From Lycium barbarum (lineage: Eukaryota > Streptophyta > Magnoliopsida > Solanales > Solanaceae), in the NCBI RefSeq assembly GCF_019175385.1, contig NC_083337.1:163631713-163695712 (forward strand): DNA of 64,000 nt, given 5' to 3'. A model generated the notes under the pieces. The model was not told where the DNA came from, ran no database searches, and worked only from the letters and a program-made list of their open reading frames with translations. Numbering within the stretch: the stretch's first letter is position 1; each line of letters opens with the position of its first letter. The position numbers were made by a program, and so were the translations under genes. Positions 1 through 11,394 of the stretch are shown piece after piece.

Positions 1-779
1 ATTTGGAGGTTTATGTTTTTGGCGTAAAGAAAGTGTAGCAGGAAACTTATTTCAGTACGTATTTGGAGGTTTAGGATATGCTGAGTTGATTGTAACAAAT
101 ATTCCAGATTTCTTATCTAGTACTTTTCTGTACCTTCTTGGTACATTTTGAATAAATTTAACTTATCTTATAAAAACAAGAATTTTTTAAGACAACTATA
201 ATTCATTGCAGAGTGTTAAGATGAATTGTATTCTTTTATTTTGCTTTTGGTGTAAAGAAAGTCACGTAGAGAGTAGATAATCATTGTTAGATACGTTAGG
301 TAGCGTGTAAGTATAATAAATCGATCATTCTGATCTATTCTTTTGTTGTAAATTAAAGATGGTTTAGCGTTACCTTAATGCATCACAAAAATGGTACCTT
401 TTCTGGCAAAAAGATGATAAGGTGAGTGAATTGTGGAAGGAAGAAGAAGAGAACCGAATTAGCTAAGAGTTCTGGTGCAGTGTTTTCAGTAATTTACATG
501 TGGATCAAACCCTAAAGGCAAGTACAAATTGATGACACCTTCTCTATCCTTTGATTTCTCACACTTCTGTAATGGTTAGTACTTTAGTTTCTACATAAAT
601 AATACTCACGTAATTAACTTGGAATCTATGTACTCCTATTATTTTATTAAATAGAATGTGGAGAAATGTTTTTTGGATATAACCATAAGATATATGAAAT
701 TTATTAAATCAACTAACTCAGTCTATTTAAGAAAAACTGCTACCAACCTTAAACGTGAAGTAATAATATACATCTGTTA
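1..779. other. Intergenic, no gene seen
   Basis: AT-rich sequence without a convincing coding frame. A 13-nt string (atttggaggttta) occurs at 1 and again at 61, and a related 'gtaaagaaagt' context recurs near 250, so the first 260 bases may contain a weak degenerate direct repeat. Nothing else is recognised. Confidence 0.5.
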
Positions 780-960
780 AAGTAATAATAGCTTTTGATT
801 TTGTAGATACAATCACTTTTAATTCATTATTTCAGGAATTATCCAACAAAGGCAAAAGACTACTCAATGCGGACAAAGCCTTAATCCCATATTTGAGAAT
901 CGGGACAATGAAGATAACACAGACAGCAAGAGCTAAAGATGTTGACCGTCAAACATAAAG
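780..960 (-). repeat. Diverged copy of the segment at 12.07-12.24 kb
   Basis: This stretch can be aligned by eye with 12070-12240, the downstream part of the unidentified minus-strand gene beside the TMK-like gene. Shared runs include 'atagcttttgattttgtag', 'caaaggcaaaagac' and 'agcaagagctaaagatgttgac'. The kinase 3' end is duplicated just to the right, so the two matches suggest that a segment holding the kinase gene and its neighbour was copied and later eroded. No open frame survives here. Confidence 0.7.
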
Positions 961-998
961 GAGAAAAAGCTCAAATATATCATTGAACTATTCGAAAT

Positions 999-1200
999 GA
1001 CTCATTTATGACACTCGTTAATAGTTGAGCTCACTTATGCCATCGTCGTGACCAAAATGACTCATCCATGCCACTCACCATTAATAGCTCAAATGACTGA
1101 TTTTAAAATAACAAATTTTACACGTGACCTCCAATTAGAGGTCCACGTCGCCAACTTAAACCAGCCCAAACTAAATTAAAACCTGTTTCAAATAAAATTA
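999..1200. repeat. Short internally repeated intergenic element
   Basis: Two diverged copies of a motif of about 45 nt (atgactcat...gccactc...ttaatag) lie at about 999-1044 and 1058-1100, followed by a purine/pyrimidine-biased stretch. It looks like a small non-coding dispersed repeat. I see no terminal inverted repeat that would assign it to a class. Confidence 0.3.
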
Positions 1201-1206
1201 AAACCT

Positions 1207-2645
1207 TGTGGATATCTCCTTCTCGTCACGAGCTGGGTCAACGAAAGCAAGGAGATAATCTCCTGGAGATTTTCTCTACTTGAGGTAGAGCGTAGTCAAT
1301 TCCTGAACTTTCATCCGATTCTTCTACAGGTTTCCAAAACTCAAACTAGTTGGCCAAGCACATTCATTGCGTGTGACATGTCAGGCCTATGATTAGGATC
1401 TCTGTCAGTGCAATGTCCAGCTAATTCAGCCATAATGCAAATGCTCTTTTGGATATCTTCCTTCACGTGAAGAGCTGGGTCAACGGAAGCAAGGAGATTT
1501 TCTTTATTCGATTTTATCTGGCGGAACCACTCAACTAGATATCAAGTTTCCTCCGATTGATGCTCATCAAGGGCGGTTAGTCCAGTCACAAGTTCCGCCA
1601 ACACCACCTAAAGCTGAAGACGGCTATTTTAGTTGTGACTCAGGGCCGACTCTATACACAACCACAAAGTCGAGTGTTTTAGGCCCCTAAGCACTTATTT
1701 TCTTTTACTTTACATGTGTACCTCACACACATGTTTAACAACAATATATATGTGATTTTAAAATATTTTTATTAATTGACATGGAATGCTCGTGCGGCGG
1801 GCGGGATGCACGTGCGGCACACAGGATGCACGTGCAACGTACAAAATGCACATGCAGCGCACGAGATGCACATGTGACGTACGCAGAAGCTAGTTTTATT
1901 GAATATGCTTAAGACCTCTGCTTAAGATTTAAATATAGGCCACCAATTCCGGTCACGGGAGAGATGAAGTAAAATTTGAGTTAGGATAGATGAAAAGTGA
2001 CTAGGTAATTAGTTCAACAACACAAAGAACTTAGATATACGGGTAACATTAAGATTAACCAAGCAATAGTTTCTACACTAAAACTAACAGGTAATTTAAA
2101 AAGCAGCTGATCAACATGCCATGCTTGTTGAACAGCTTTATGCAAGCATATTACAGTACCATGCCAACGAGAGAAAAGTATCTTAATTGGGATGGAGTTT
2201 CTAATTCTTCTTGTGGAGACAAGATGATAACTATGCTATGAATGATCATATGGAGAGAGGATGTGAAACATTTATTTAACAAAGATATGGAAAAGAATGA
2301 AAATGTCACTGAATGATGCGAGATTGATACCTCAGTGTCCGAGGTATATCAATTTAGGAGGCACAACGACAACATAAAGGAAAAACAGAAATGCTCCATT
2401 TAGTTACTCTGTTATATTTTGACTGGAGAAGGAAAGGATTGGAAGGTGCCCAGATCATAAGCACAGATCAGCAGAGTCTGCATTCGCATTGCAGTACTGA
2501 CACATTTACAAACATAGAGGGACTAAAAGTGTATAGGTTCCGTTCAGGTAGAGATGTGTTCATGTAACAGGTTACCAGAGAGTAACAAATACAACCGATG
2601 CTAAAATGGCAATATTTACCAGAACAGTCGAAATGAGTGTCTATG
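1207..2645 (-). pseudogene. Truncated second copy of the TMK-like receptor kinase 3' end
   Basis: Bases about 1285-1640 match the last kinase exon at 5020-5390. Bases 1950-2010 match the exon start and intron edge at 5385-5435, and 2530-2645 match the intron at 5455-5568. Frameshifts and stops break the frame: the subdomain IX region no longer reads as DVYSFG, and the C-terminal tail ends in a stop before the family's usual end. At the position where the main copy has a stop (5240-5242), this copy still has a Glu codon (GAA). A 70-nt piece is duplicated once more at 1207-1280. About 300 nt of unrelated sequence, including a 20-bp tandem repeat, separates the exon body from its start. Homology ends abruptly near 2645. 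Confidence 0.8.
1783..1882. repeat. Tandem repeat, 5 x 20 bp, GC-rich
   Basis: Five head-to-tail units of exactly 20 nt with the core 'gatgcacgtgc' start at 1783, 1803, 1823, 1843 and 1863. Units differ at several positions, so the array is not new. It is locally GC-rich in an AT-rich context and lies in the block that interrupts the truncated kinase copy. The repeated CACGTG/CACATG core resembles an E-box/G-box, but nothing shows a regulatory role here. Confidence 0.85.
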
Positions 2646-3013
2646 GTGCTTCACCAACAGAACTTCCTTCAGTTTCCTTTCAACTACAGTTCTGATATTA
2701 GAGCTGCAAGGAATTTGGTTCTAACATTAGTGCAATCACATCTGACGTAGCACTTAAAGGAGTAAATGGTTAATCTGGAGCCTAATAAACAACATTCTCA
2801 AAACTTTATGCTCATAGTACTAAAGAAGATAATCCCACCTTTCAGGCCAAAACAGATTTTGCTGAGTATTCGAAAATCAGATGACAGAGAGAGTGTACTT
2901 GAGTGCCTACATAATAATAACTTAAGAACTCTGAAGGTACCATACATGCTGCGCTCCATCAAGATAACATAAAGAATAGAAAAGAAGAATGATCCACAAA
3001 CAACAATGCTTAC

Positions 3014-3830
3014 CTGTCCTTGAGTCATCAGATATTTAGATGACGTCTTATTGCACACTGTAATGTGCTCTGTATTCTTAGGGAAAGGATGGACAGAATT
3101 CACAGATGCATCACCACCCTGTAAAGAAAAAGATTCAAACAAGTTCAAAAAACCACAATCGCGTAAGAGAAAGTATCCTCAGAAAACCTAACACCTAATA
3201 AGTAATATAGTGGTAATATGGCCAGGCAAGTCGAATACCCTTAAAGGAGGAGGTGGTCTGAATGTCTGCAGACACTCTGTAGTTTGGCATCCCAGACCTG
3301 TTTTGAGGCAACTCAGACAAATTATGCACACAGAATAAAGTAGATAGCTCCAATAAAATAGAAATGGAAAAGAAACTGACATGCTTTTCTCAGCCATCAC
3401 TTGAAAGACAGCAAGCTTACCTTCACCGCTAGATGCGGTGCTGACTCGAGATCCATCAAAGTAAACATAGCATCATTCACATAAGATGAATGTCCACGGA
3501 ATTCTTTAAAATATTTACCTTACTTCAGGCCATGAATTCTACAACAAACGAAACAGAGATATCAGGCATGCTTCTCCCAACAAAGACCTACAGTAATTAA
3601 TTTATAGCTATAACGCGCACCTGAGGTCATCATTTAGCTAAAACCACTACATCTAACATTTAGTGATGACATTCCGTCGCAGCAAATGGTCAAAGGATAA
3701 AAACCTTGCTGTGCTGTCAAAGGATGTGCTTAAGATCTGACTTCTACCTCGAGAGAAGATAAGACTGGTGACACCCTGAGAATGTGCAGGTTCAAGGGGC
3801 CGCAAGCAATGACCAGTCCTTATACGCCAG
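3014..3830 (-). pseudogene. SMU1: SMU1-like WD40 splicing-factor gene fragment
   Basis: Four exon-like blocks in correct order on the minus strand match the WD40 part of plant SMU1, a spliceosome-associated protein. About 3830-3710 reads as [11 protein letters not shown] then, after a frame change, [11 protein letters not shown]. About 3541-3423 reads FRGHSSYVNDAMFT, then DGSRVSTASS in another frame. About 3300-3239 reads CLQTFRPPPPLR after a 1-nt loss in the VWDAK part. 3119-3014 reads as GGDASVNSVHPFPKNTEH and onward through VCNKTSS, flanked by AG and GT. Introns are kept, so this is a copied genomic piece and not a processed mRNA. The N-terminal LisH/CTLH half and the last repeats are missing, and at least three frame lesions make it non-functional. 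Confidence 0.85.
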
Positions 3831-3839
3831 ACCTATAAA

Positions 3840-4215
3840 ACACAGTAACTTAAGAACAAGCAAGCCAAAACCAGATCTAACACGTTGACATTAGAAAGAA
3901 AAACATAAGATATAAAAGTGTTTTGTTTTGTCTTGGCTAACAGCACATGGAGCCATTTTATAAGTAAAAACTTTTATTACGAGCCCAAAGCAACTGCCGT
4001 TCTGTACATGAGCAGAAGTACATATGTTCTACTCCCACAGTAAAGATAACTCAGGAGCTCAAAAAAAGTTTCTACAAGCAACTATATTTAATATAAATTC
4101 TATAGAAACACACCTCAACATATTGACAAACTTGTTACGGAAGGTTGTTAATCAAATTGAGCTCTTACCATTACTAATACAGCTATTATACTTGCCCAAC
4201 TGCATCAAACGGTCA
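3840..4215. other. No gene seen between fragments
   Basis: AT-rich sequence between the SMU1-like and TMEM214-like fragments. A 65-codon open frame at 4024-4221 has no recognisable domain and is judged to be chance. Confidence 0.4.
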
Positions 4216-4219
4216 CATT

Positions 4220-4345
4220 AAGGATAGTCGTTGGTTACACCAAAGGAACCAAGTGCATCAAACAATCGCTGGTTAAGCCAGTCAGCAGATGTCTTATAAG
4301 CATCCTCAGATATTTACGAAAGAGGGATCTGTTCAATATCAAGAA
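4220..4345 (-). pseudogene. Possible TMEM214-like gene fragment
   Basis: Read on the minus strand, one frame gives IPLS, a stop, then ISEDAYKTSADWLNQRLFDA and a short GSFG continuation. The string YKTSADWLNQ followed by ALGSF recalls the plant TMEM214 family (ER membrane proteins). The match is short, from memory, and contains a stop codon. If correct, it is a third gene fragment on the same strand within 3 kb, next to the SMU1-like and kinase fragments. Confidence 0.35.
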
Positions 4346-4760
4346 AATTAACACATTAAAAGAAAGACAATATGTGCTGGCAATATAGCATTCAGATTAC
4401 TAGAATCACTGGCAATAGCAAAGAGAAAAAAGAAAAGCGAAACAAGATTATTCATTTGGATTTTCCAGTAAATCAGCTGTATATAAGAATTCCACAATTA
4501 CACATTCAGAAGAGGAGATTTAAGAAAATAATGTAGCAGCAGAATGGCGAAATTAATTGAATGGGTATCTGCAATAAACTACTGTAACAGAAGCAGAATA
4601 AAATTCCTAGGAGGATTGAAGGAGACAAAAGTCTGCTGGCTCTTCTGATGCATGAAAGGTAACTGATGCCCATACCCTTCAAGAGCTGGTATATATCAAT
4701 TTATATACTGTAGGATTACAATGAAGTAGTTGCAGATACAATTCAAAGTCCTACAGATAA

Positions 4761-4880
4761 CCATATTGAAAGATACATAGCTTGTCTACTCAAACTCAAA
4801 CCATATTGAAAGATACATAGCTTGTCTACTCAAACTCAAACCATATTGAAAGATACATAGCTTGTCTACTCAAACTCAAA
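4761..4880. repeat. Perfect tandem triplication, 3 x 40 bp
   Basis: Three identical 40-nt units start at 4761, 4801 and 4841, with the sequence ccatattgaaagatacatag followed by cttgtctactcaaactcaaa. Perfect identity means recent expansion. The array lies 60 nt beyond the stop codon of the TMK-like gene, so it would be in its 3' UTR or just downstream. Confidence 0.95.
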
Positions 4881-6580
4881 CTAGTGTCAAAGAGTCCTAC
4901 TCAAATACTACCGCAGTAACTATGTTCTGCATTACCTTAACGCATACTTCCTCTGCTATCTTGACTAGTAACAATGAAGTCTCCAGTGTCTTCATCTTGC
5001 CAGTTCTTCAACATTTCTGGCAGAGGTAGAGTGCAGTCATTTCCTGAACTTTCACCGGATTCTTCTACAGGTTCCCAGGACTCAACGAGTTGGCCAAGCA
5101 CATTCACAGCGTGCGACATGTCAGGCCTATGATTAGGATCTCTGTTAGTGCAATGTCCAGCTAATTCAGCCATAATGCAAACGCTCTTGTGGATATCTTC
5201 CTTCGCGTCAAGACCTGGGTCAACAGAAGCGAGGAGATTTTATTTATTCGATTTTATCTTCCAGAACCACTCAACTAGATATCGAGTTTCCTCGGATCGA
5301 TGCTCATCAAGGACGGTTAGTCCAGTCACAAGTTCCATCAACACCACCCCGAAGCTGTAGACATGTATTTTAGTGGTGACTTTTCCGGACACTGGAGAGA
5401 CGAAGTAAAATGAGTTAGGATAAATGAAAAGTGACTAGAGAGCAAATGTGTATCGGTTCCGCTCAGGTAGAGATGTGTTCATTTAACAGGTTACCAGAGA
5501 GTTACAACCGATGCTAAAATGGAAATATTTACGAGAACAGTCGAAATGAGTGTCTATGAAAGAGATACCAATGGCAAAAAAAAAAAAAAAAAGGCAACTT
5601 ACCAGCATACTCAGGAGCAAGGTATCCAAATGTTCCTACAAGCCTTGTTGAAACAGACCTTTCTTTGTCAGGAGCGAGTTTCACTAATCCAAAATCAGAA
5701 ACTTTTGCTCTAAAATAATCATCTAGAAGAATGTTTGATGATTTGAGGTCACGGTGTATGAAGCTCTGGTGTGCCAAACCATGAAGGTACTCCATCCCTC
5801 GAGCAACATCTAGAGCAATATTGAGTCTCTTCGTCCATGTTAAAGGCTCTAAGTTCAGGTCCTTCCAGCGGAAAAGATGTCTACTCAGAGCGCCCTTTGG
5901 CATATATTCATATACCAAAAGCCTCTCATTCCCTTCGATGGAGTAACCCAAAAGTGAAACTAAATGGCGATGCCGAACCTTAGAAAGCACAGCTATTTCT
6001 GCTTGAAATGCATCCAATGCCTTGGTATTAATAATCGCAGATTCCATTCTCTTCACTGAAATTTGAATTCCACTTTCAGTTACACCTCTGCAAACAACTC
6101 CAAAGCCACCACGACCTAGCTCATTCTCCGGTGCAAAATTATTGGTTGCCCTTCGAAGGTCCTGGGCTGAAATGACAAGGTTAACAGTATTATCTTGATC
6201 GAATGGGTCTGGGGGGCGGATAACAGTAGTAATCAAGTCCTCCTCTCGTTTTCTCCTGCTCTTGAAAAACAAAAAAATGGCAAGAAGAACTAAGACCACA
6301 GAAACTGCACTCACAACTACAATGATCACGGTATTTGAGAATGTTGGCTGATTATCACCGGGTGACGGGCTTTTCGATGGTTCAGGACTGTGGCTCAATG
6401 AGGGAAATGGAACAATACTCGGAAGAGGAGCCGCCACATTTACATTAGCAGCAAGATGAGCATTCCCGTCTGTAATGACTTTCACACTATCCCGGAATTC
6501 TGGCAGTGGTGGATCAAAATTGTTCCCACTTAAGTCCAATAATCTCAAGAATCTGAGGTCTGTTAAACTCACTGGAACTG

Positions 6581-9500
6581 TGTTACACTCCATAATAATC
6601 CGTGCTACTTGTATTAAAACAAGAAAGAATGAGTTAAGAAGGTTCAAGGAAAGTTAATCGAGTTAGTAAGAATATCGTTATATATATGGTTTCCTTAAGT
6701 ATCCCAAGGTGACACGGTTACCTAAAGGATTTGAAATCGCGCTATGAGTATGTATATGAGGTAATGCGAGTGACCTTTTAAAGTATTTGAGATTATTAGT
6801 AATGATATAGAGGATGGACAAAAGATATGAATATACTTTTGCGATTGGAGTTTCGTCAAAGCTTTGTGAGTTCTCTAGTTATGTTTAAGGTTATTGTGAT
6901 TCTCCGGACCCTTCGAGACGTGTATATGGATTTTTATTGATGTATATAAGTGTGTATATGTATGTATAAGAGGTTACATGAGGTTGGAAGAGGATAAGAA
7001 GTTAAACGAAATGAATCGGAACAATTTCAGTAAAATCTCGGACCCGATTTTAGCCTATATTGTAGGAGGCATACCTCCTAGTATATGAGGAGTTTTAAGA
7101 TGTTTCAAAATCCTAAAATGAAGTTCATCGAGTCTAGTTTTCAATGCAACAAACCGCTCGTCAAAATGATATCGTGGTAAGGAGATATGGACGATGCAAG
7201 TTGGGTTGAGTATTAAGACTTAAATGTTCACAAAATTTTCACTAGTGGCCGTGTGGGCCCCACAAACACATGACAAAATCAGATTTTTTCCCATGCTTAG
7301 TTGGGGGAACGTGTAAGACCTTCTTGGGCAGCAAAATGGTCTCCTTGTTGACCAAAGTAGCATGCACAACTCATTTCCCAATCCCACCAAGTGAACTTAG
7401 AGAGAGAAAGGCTCTCATCTTCACCAAGTGAAGAGGAAAGAGAGCCACGACCTTCCATGGCTGTTCCACCACCAAAAAACGGCCAGCTCTTCCATTTATT
7501 TCTCACCATTAAACCCCTAAAATGTTCTACACATTCACCATTATGTTTCAAGGGAAGAAGAAACCATAAACATGCCATGCATGCTCTTGAAGCTCACGGC
7601 CAGAACTTGGCTCTCCAAGTTGATCAAGAATTCAGTTTCTCAAGCAATCTAACCCCTTTGAAGGTGTACAATAACGTGTAGCATTTATTGGAATAGCAAG
7701 AACAAGTGTTGAAATTCAAGAAGTGAATTTGAAGGGCTAGCCGATTGAAGGATTGAGTGACAAGGTAAGAGTTGATAATCTTTCATATGTTTTGTGATGA
7801 ATTGAATGTATATGGTGTTGCATGTTGGTATTGGACTGTTTTTCTTGAAGTTGAAGGGGGCCGTGTGTTTTAGACTTAGATGGAATCATGCTTAATCTTC
7901 TTGTACATGTATTGGGAATGAATTGAATGTGTTGTAGTACGGATAAATGGATGAAAATCATGAAGATGTTGTAGTTGTGTTGAAGCCGTGTAGGGGGCTG
8001 TTTTAGGGGAATTTATGGACTATTTTGTGTCATATTTTGATTGTTGTTGTTATGGACATTATGGGGTATTGTATGCATATTGAATATGTGAATTGAGGTG
8101 TTAAAGAAACGAATCATGTTGAAGTATACAAGCAGTCCAAAACCATGGACTGTTTTAAGGTTAGAAGTGAATTAGTGTATGTTGAATGTTGAATGTTGTT
8201 ATGAACATATAGTGAAAGTGAAGTGCAATGATTCAAGTTGAAATTGAAATGATTTGTTGGCTGTTGTAAGAATAAAAATGATGCTAAAACAGTTTCAAGA
8301 ATCGTGAAAGTAATGTTATTAAACGTGTTGTTGTTGTGGTAAGTTAAGACTGGAAAATTGCTAAGTGAAAATGGTATTGTGGTATGTGCTGTTTGGCCGT
8401 GAGTTTGGGACTGATTTGAATGATGTGCAAGCTATCCAAAGTCCCCTAAGTCATGTTAAACAAGTTTGGATTGATATATGAAAGAATGATTAGCAATGTT
8501 AGCTTGTAGCACTAGTTTGTTTGAATGCGAACGAAACGTCGTTTAAATGTTAGAAAGGGATTGTGAGCGTCAAAATACGTATTAAATTCCTTTGTAGACT
8601 AATTGTAGCTCTTGATATAGGATAAGTACTATTGGGCAGCAAGTACAAGTTATAATACGACTAAACGCTAAAGGTATGTAAAACCCAATCCTTCTTTCTT
8701 TTGGCATGCCTTAGTTTTCGATAGGCTAGATTATAAGCCTTGAGGAAAATTCTAAGATTCGAAATCCGAGCATGTTATGACCCTTATATATTCCTTGGCA
8801 CTCTTATGTATGATTTGATGAAATATGAACCATTATGTCTTTGAAATAATCGCTTTCCGAACCTTGCACAGAAAGGTTTCGCTTTAAAGAATTTCGTAAT
8901 TTTTTAATGCCATATCTTTCGCATAAAGGCTCGGATTGCTCCAATATTTTTATAAGAGTTTGCGTTATGTATAATGAGTATGTTTTCCATAGGCAGGCCC
9001 GACTCGGGTCAACACCCCGTCCGTGGGTCCCGCGACTTTCCTTTATGTAATTCGGGAACTTTTGAAAGAATTCGTTATGACTATTATTTCGATTTTCAAG
9101 TATGATCATTTTACTTATGTTTGAGTTCATGATAATGATTTTATGCATATGACTACTCACGACTCTACTCGTGCGTTTTGATATATCTTTCGCCGGTTCC
9201 CGGGCCGGTTCTGTTGTCGTGCGCACTTTGATATACTCCGGAGTTATGCTGTGTTTATGGTTCACCGAGCTACTCGCCAAGAGGGTCGGGTTCCACTTAT
9301 ATTTAGTGTTATGCTGTGTATGGTGGTATGCTGTGTATGGCGTTATGCTGTGTTATGATATGTGACGGAGATACGGAGATTTGAAACTTTATGGTGTTAT
9401 GCTGTGTTATGGCGCCAACGACGGGCGGGCGACCATATTCCTCTGTACCCTATGCATGACTTATATTTTTAAATCAAACATTTTGACATAATGGATTTGT

Positions 9501-10125
9501 ACTTATTTTCTGTACTACTATTTTGTTTATGCCTCATATTTATTTCTGTATCTTCTGCTTTGCATACTCAGTACATATTTCGTACTGACCCCCTTTCTTC
9601 GGGGGCTGCGTTTCATGCCCGCAGGTACAGACGCACAGTTTGGTGATCCACCAGTTTAGGACACTCTTCTGCAGTTTGGAGTGCTCTTTTCATTTTGGAG
9701 CCTACCTTTTGGTATATATACTTGTTCGATGCGTATGTATATATTTGTTCAGGGGTACGGCGGGGCCCTGTCCCGCCTTATGATCCGTTTGGTCTATTTA
9801 GAGGTCTGTAGACGTATATGTGGGTTGTGCCTACTTTTGCATAGGTGTGTTTGTATGATCCCATTCGCCATAGCAGCCTTGTCGGCTTGCATTTGTATAT
9901 GTTTTGGGCCGTTGCGTCATTTGATAGCCTTGCCGGCTTTGATATATATATATATATATATGTATATGGTTGTGCTGAAATGTGTCTGAGACAGTTTGAT
10001 ATGATTAGAGGCAGCGTGTGATAATTGTGCCCGCGTGCGCTATCTGTATGTGATTCGATCTGGATAAGTGTGTTAGAGTGCCCAACTCGGGCACTAGTCA
10101 CGGCCTACGGGGTTGGGTCGTGATA
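6581..10125 (+). mobile_element. Solo LTR (3545 bp, probably Ty3/gypsy) inside the kinase exon
   Basis: The element begins TGTTACACTCC and ends GGGTCGTGATA (the expected terminal CA is mutated to TA). It is flanked by the perfect 5-bp duplication AACTG at 6576-6580 and 10126-10130. Removing it plus one AACTG rejoins the LRR codons exactly in frame (GNSLHGP then [10 protein letters not shown]). No gag or pol frame and no second LTR is present, so this is what remains after recombination between two LTRs. Its length is large for a solo LTR. The terminal 'cggcctacggggttgggtcgtga' type ending and the internal 'cccgcaggtacagac' are, from memory, typical of solanaceous Tekay/Del-like gypsy LTRs. 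That lineage call and the orientation are inference. Confidence 0.9.
9942..9961. repeat. (AT)n microsatellite
   Basis: A run of about ten AT dinucleotides inside the solo LTR near its 3' end. Confidence 0.9.
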
Positions 10126-11394
10126 AACTGGACCGTGCAAACTATTTCCTTTTAAGTGAACTTCGAGCAGTGAATCCAAGTTTGCGAGTGAAGGGCTAAG
10201 TGTACCCGTAAGGTTCTTGTTCCGTAGATTAAGAATTGTAACCTGACCTTTAGGACTGCAACTGATTCCCCACCAAGGACCCATACATGGATCATTACCG
10301 GACCATTCGGAAGCAAGATTGGCTGGATAATTCCAACCACCAAGAAGATCTAAAAGGGAATTAACTTGAGGAGCACAAGGAACACCAGGAGTTGGCTGAC
10401 AGAAAGAATTTGAGGAGTATGTAGCAACAGCAGCTCTAAACTTTGGGATAGGACCCATTAGCATATTATCGTTCAAGTCTAACACAGTCAAGTTTAGATT
10501 AGCCAGAGCTTGTGGAATCAGACCAACAAGTTGATTTCCATTAAGACTAAGTATCTTCAAAGAAGTCAAATGACCAATTGTATTAGGAATTGGTCCACCA
10601 AAATTGTTGCCTCGAAGCAATAACGACGTAAGGTGATCCATAGTACTAACTAAGTCGATTGAACCAGTCATTCCAGGACTATCTTGATGATTCAACCACA
10701 AAATCTTAAGCTTTGAATCACGAAAACTATCGGGTATCTTACCGGTTAAACGGTTAAATGACAGCTTCAAAGCAGTGAGAGATTGAAATTTCCCGAAAAA
10801 ATCAGGCACAGGTCCAACTATATTGCAAGACATGCAAGAAAATGTTGCCAGCTCAACTAAATCTTGCAGCTCAGTTGGAATAGAGCATCCACTCTTATTA
10901 AGGGGATTCACATCCAAAGACAAAACTTGAACAGTGCTAAGACCATTAAAGAAATCCCCAGGGATCGTATCGAATTGATTTTCATCCAAGTAGGCATATT
11001 TCAAATCGGATAATCCACTTAGAGTAGGCAATTTTCCACTAAAACCATTCTGCCGAAGGACAAGAATTTGAAGATTATCTAGTTCATTCAAGTTCTGAGG
11101 TAAAGGACCCTTCAAACCCAAACCCTCAACCTGAATTTGGGTGATTCTGTCACCAAAACAGAACACATGGGGCCATGCAGGAGGACCACATGGATCAATC
11201 CCCTTAGAAGGCCATCACAGGAGCTCTGGATTCTCTAATCCGTTTCTGAAATCATTTAGAATCTTGAAATCATTCGGATTTGTAAAGCCAGAAACCACAC
11301 TTACGAGAAATACAGCTAATGCACCTAAGTATACAACTCCTCTGATATCAAAATCCATATATAAAATCTTCAGGAGAGGGTTGAATGATTGATG

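Larger units (their letters stand above)
4937..11358 (-). pseudogene. TMK-type LRR receptor-like kinase, disrupted by a solo LTR and two stops
   Basis: Exon 1 runs 11358-10131 and continues at 6580-5603 across an inserted LTR. Exon 2 is 5391-4937. The intron has a GTAAGT donor and AG acceptor. Without the LTR the frame is 887 codons, near TMK length (TMKs are plasma-membrane auxin-signalling receptor kinases). Order: signal peptide (MDFDIRGVVYLGALAVFLVS), first LRR block, Cys-rich island with DPCMGPWWGISC, second LRR block, one membrane span near 6.3 kb, then the kinase. Kinase motifs are [23 protein letters not shown] and APEYAVSG. Lesions: TGA at codon 48 (11217-11215); the 3545-bp LTR in the second LRR block; TAA at 5242-5240; and the conserved subdomain IX Asp changed to His (HVYSFG). 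Most motifs survive, so decay looks recent. A nearby fragment (1.2-2.6 kb) is a duplicate. Confidence 0.9.

Noticed and set aside
7391..7681. Overlapping frames of 96 (plus) and 93 (minus) codons inside the solo LTR
   Set aside because: No domain recognised. They lie within the TG...TA boundaries of the element and oppose each other, so I treat them as chance.
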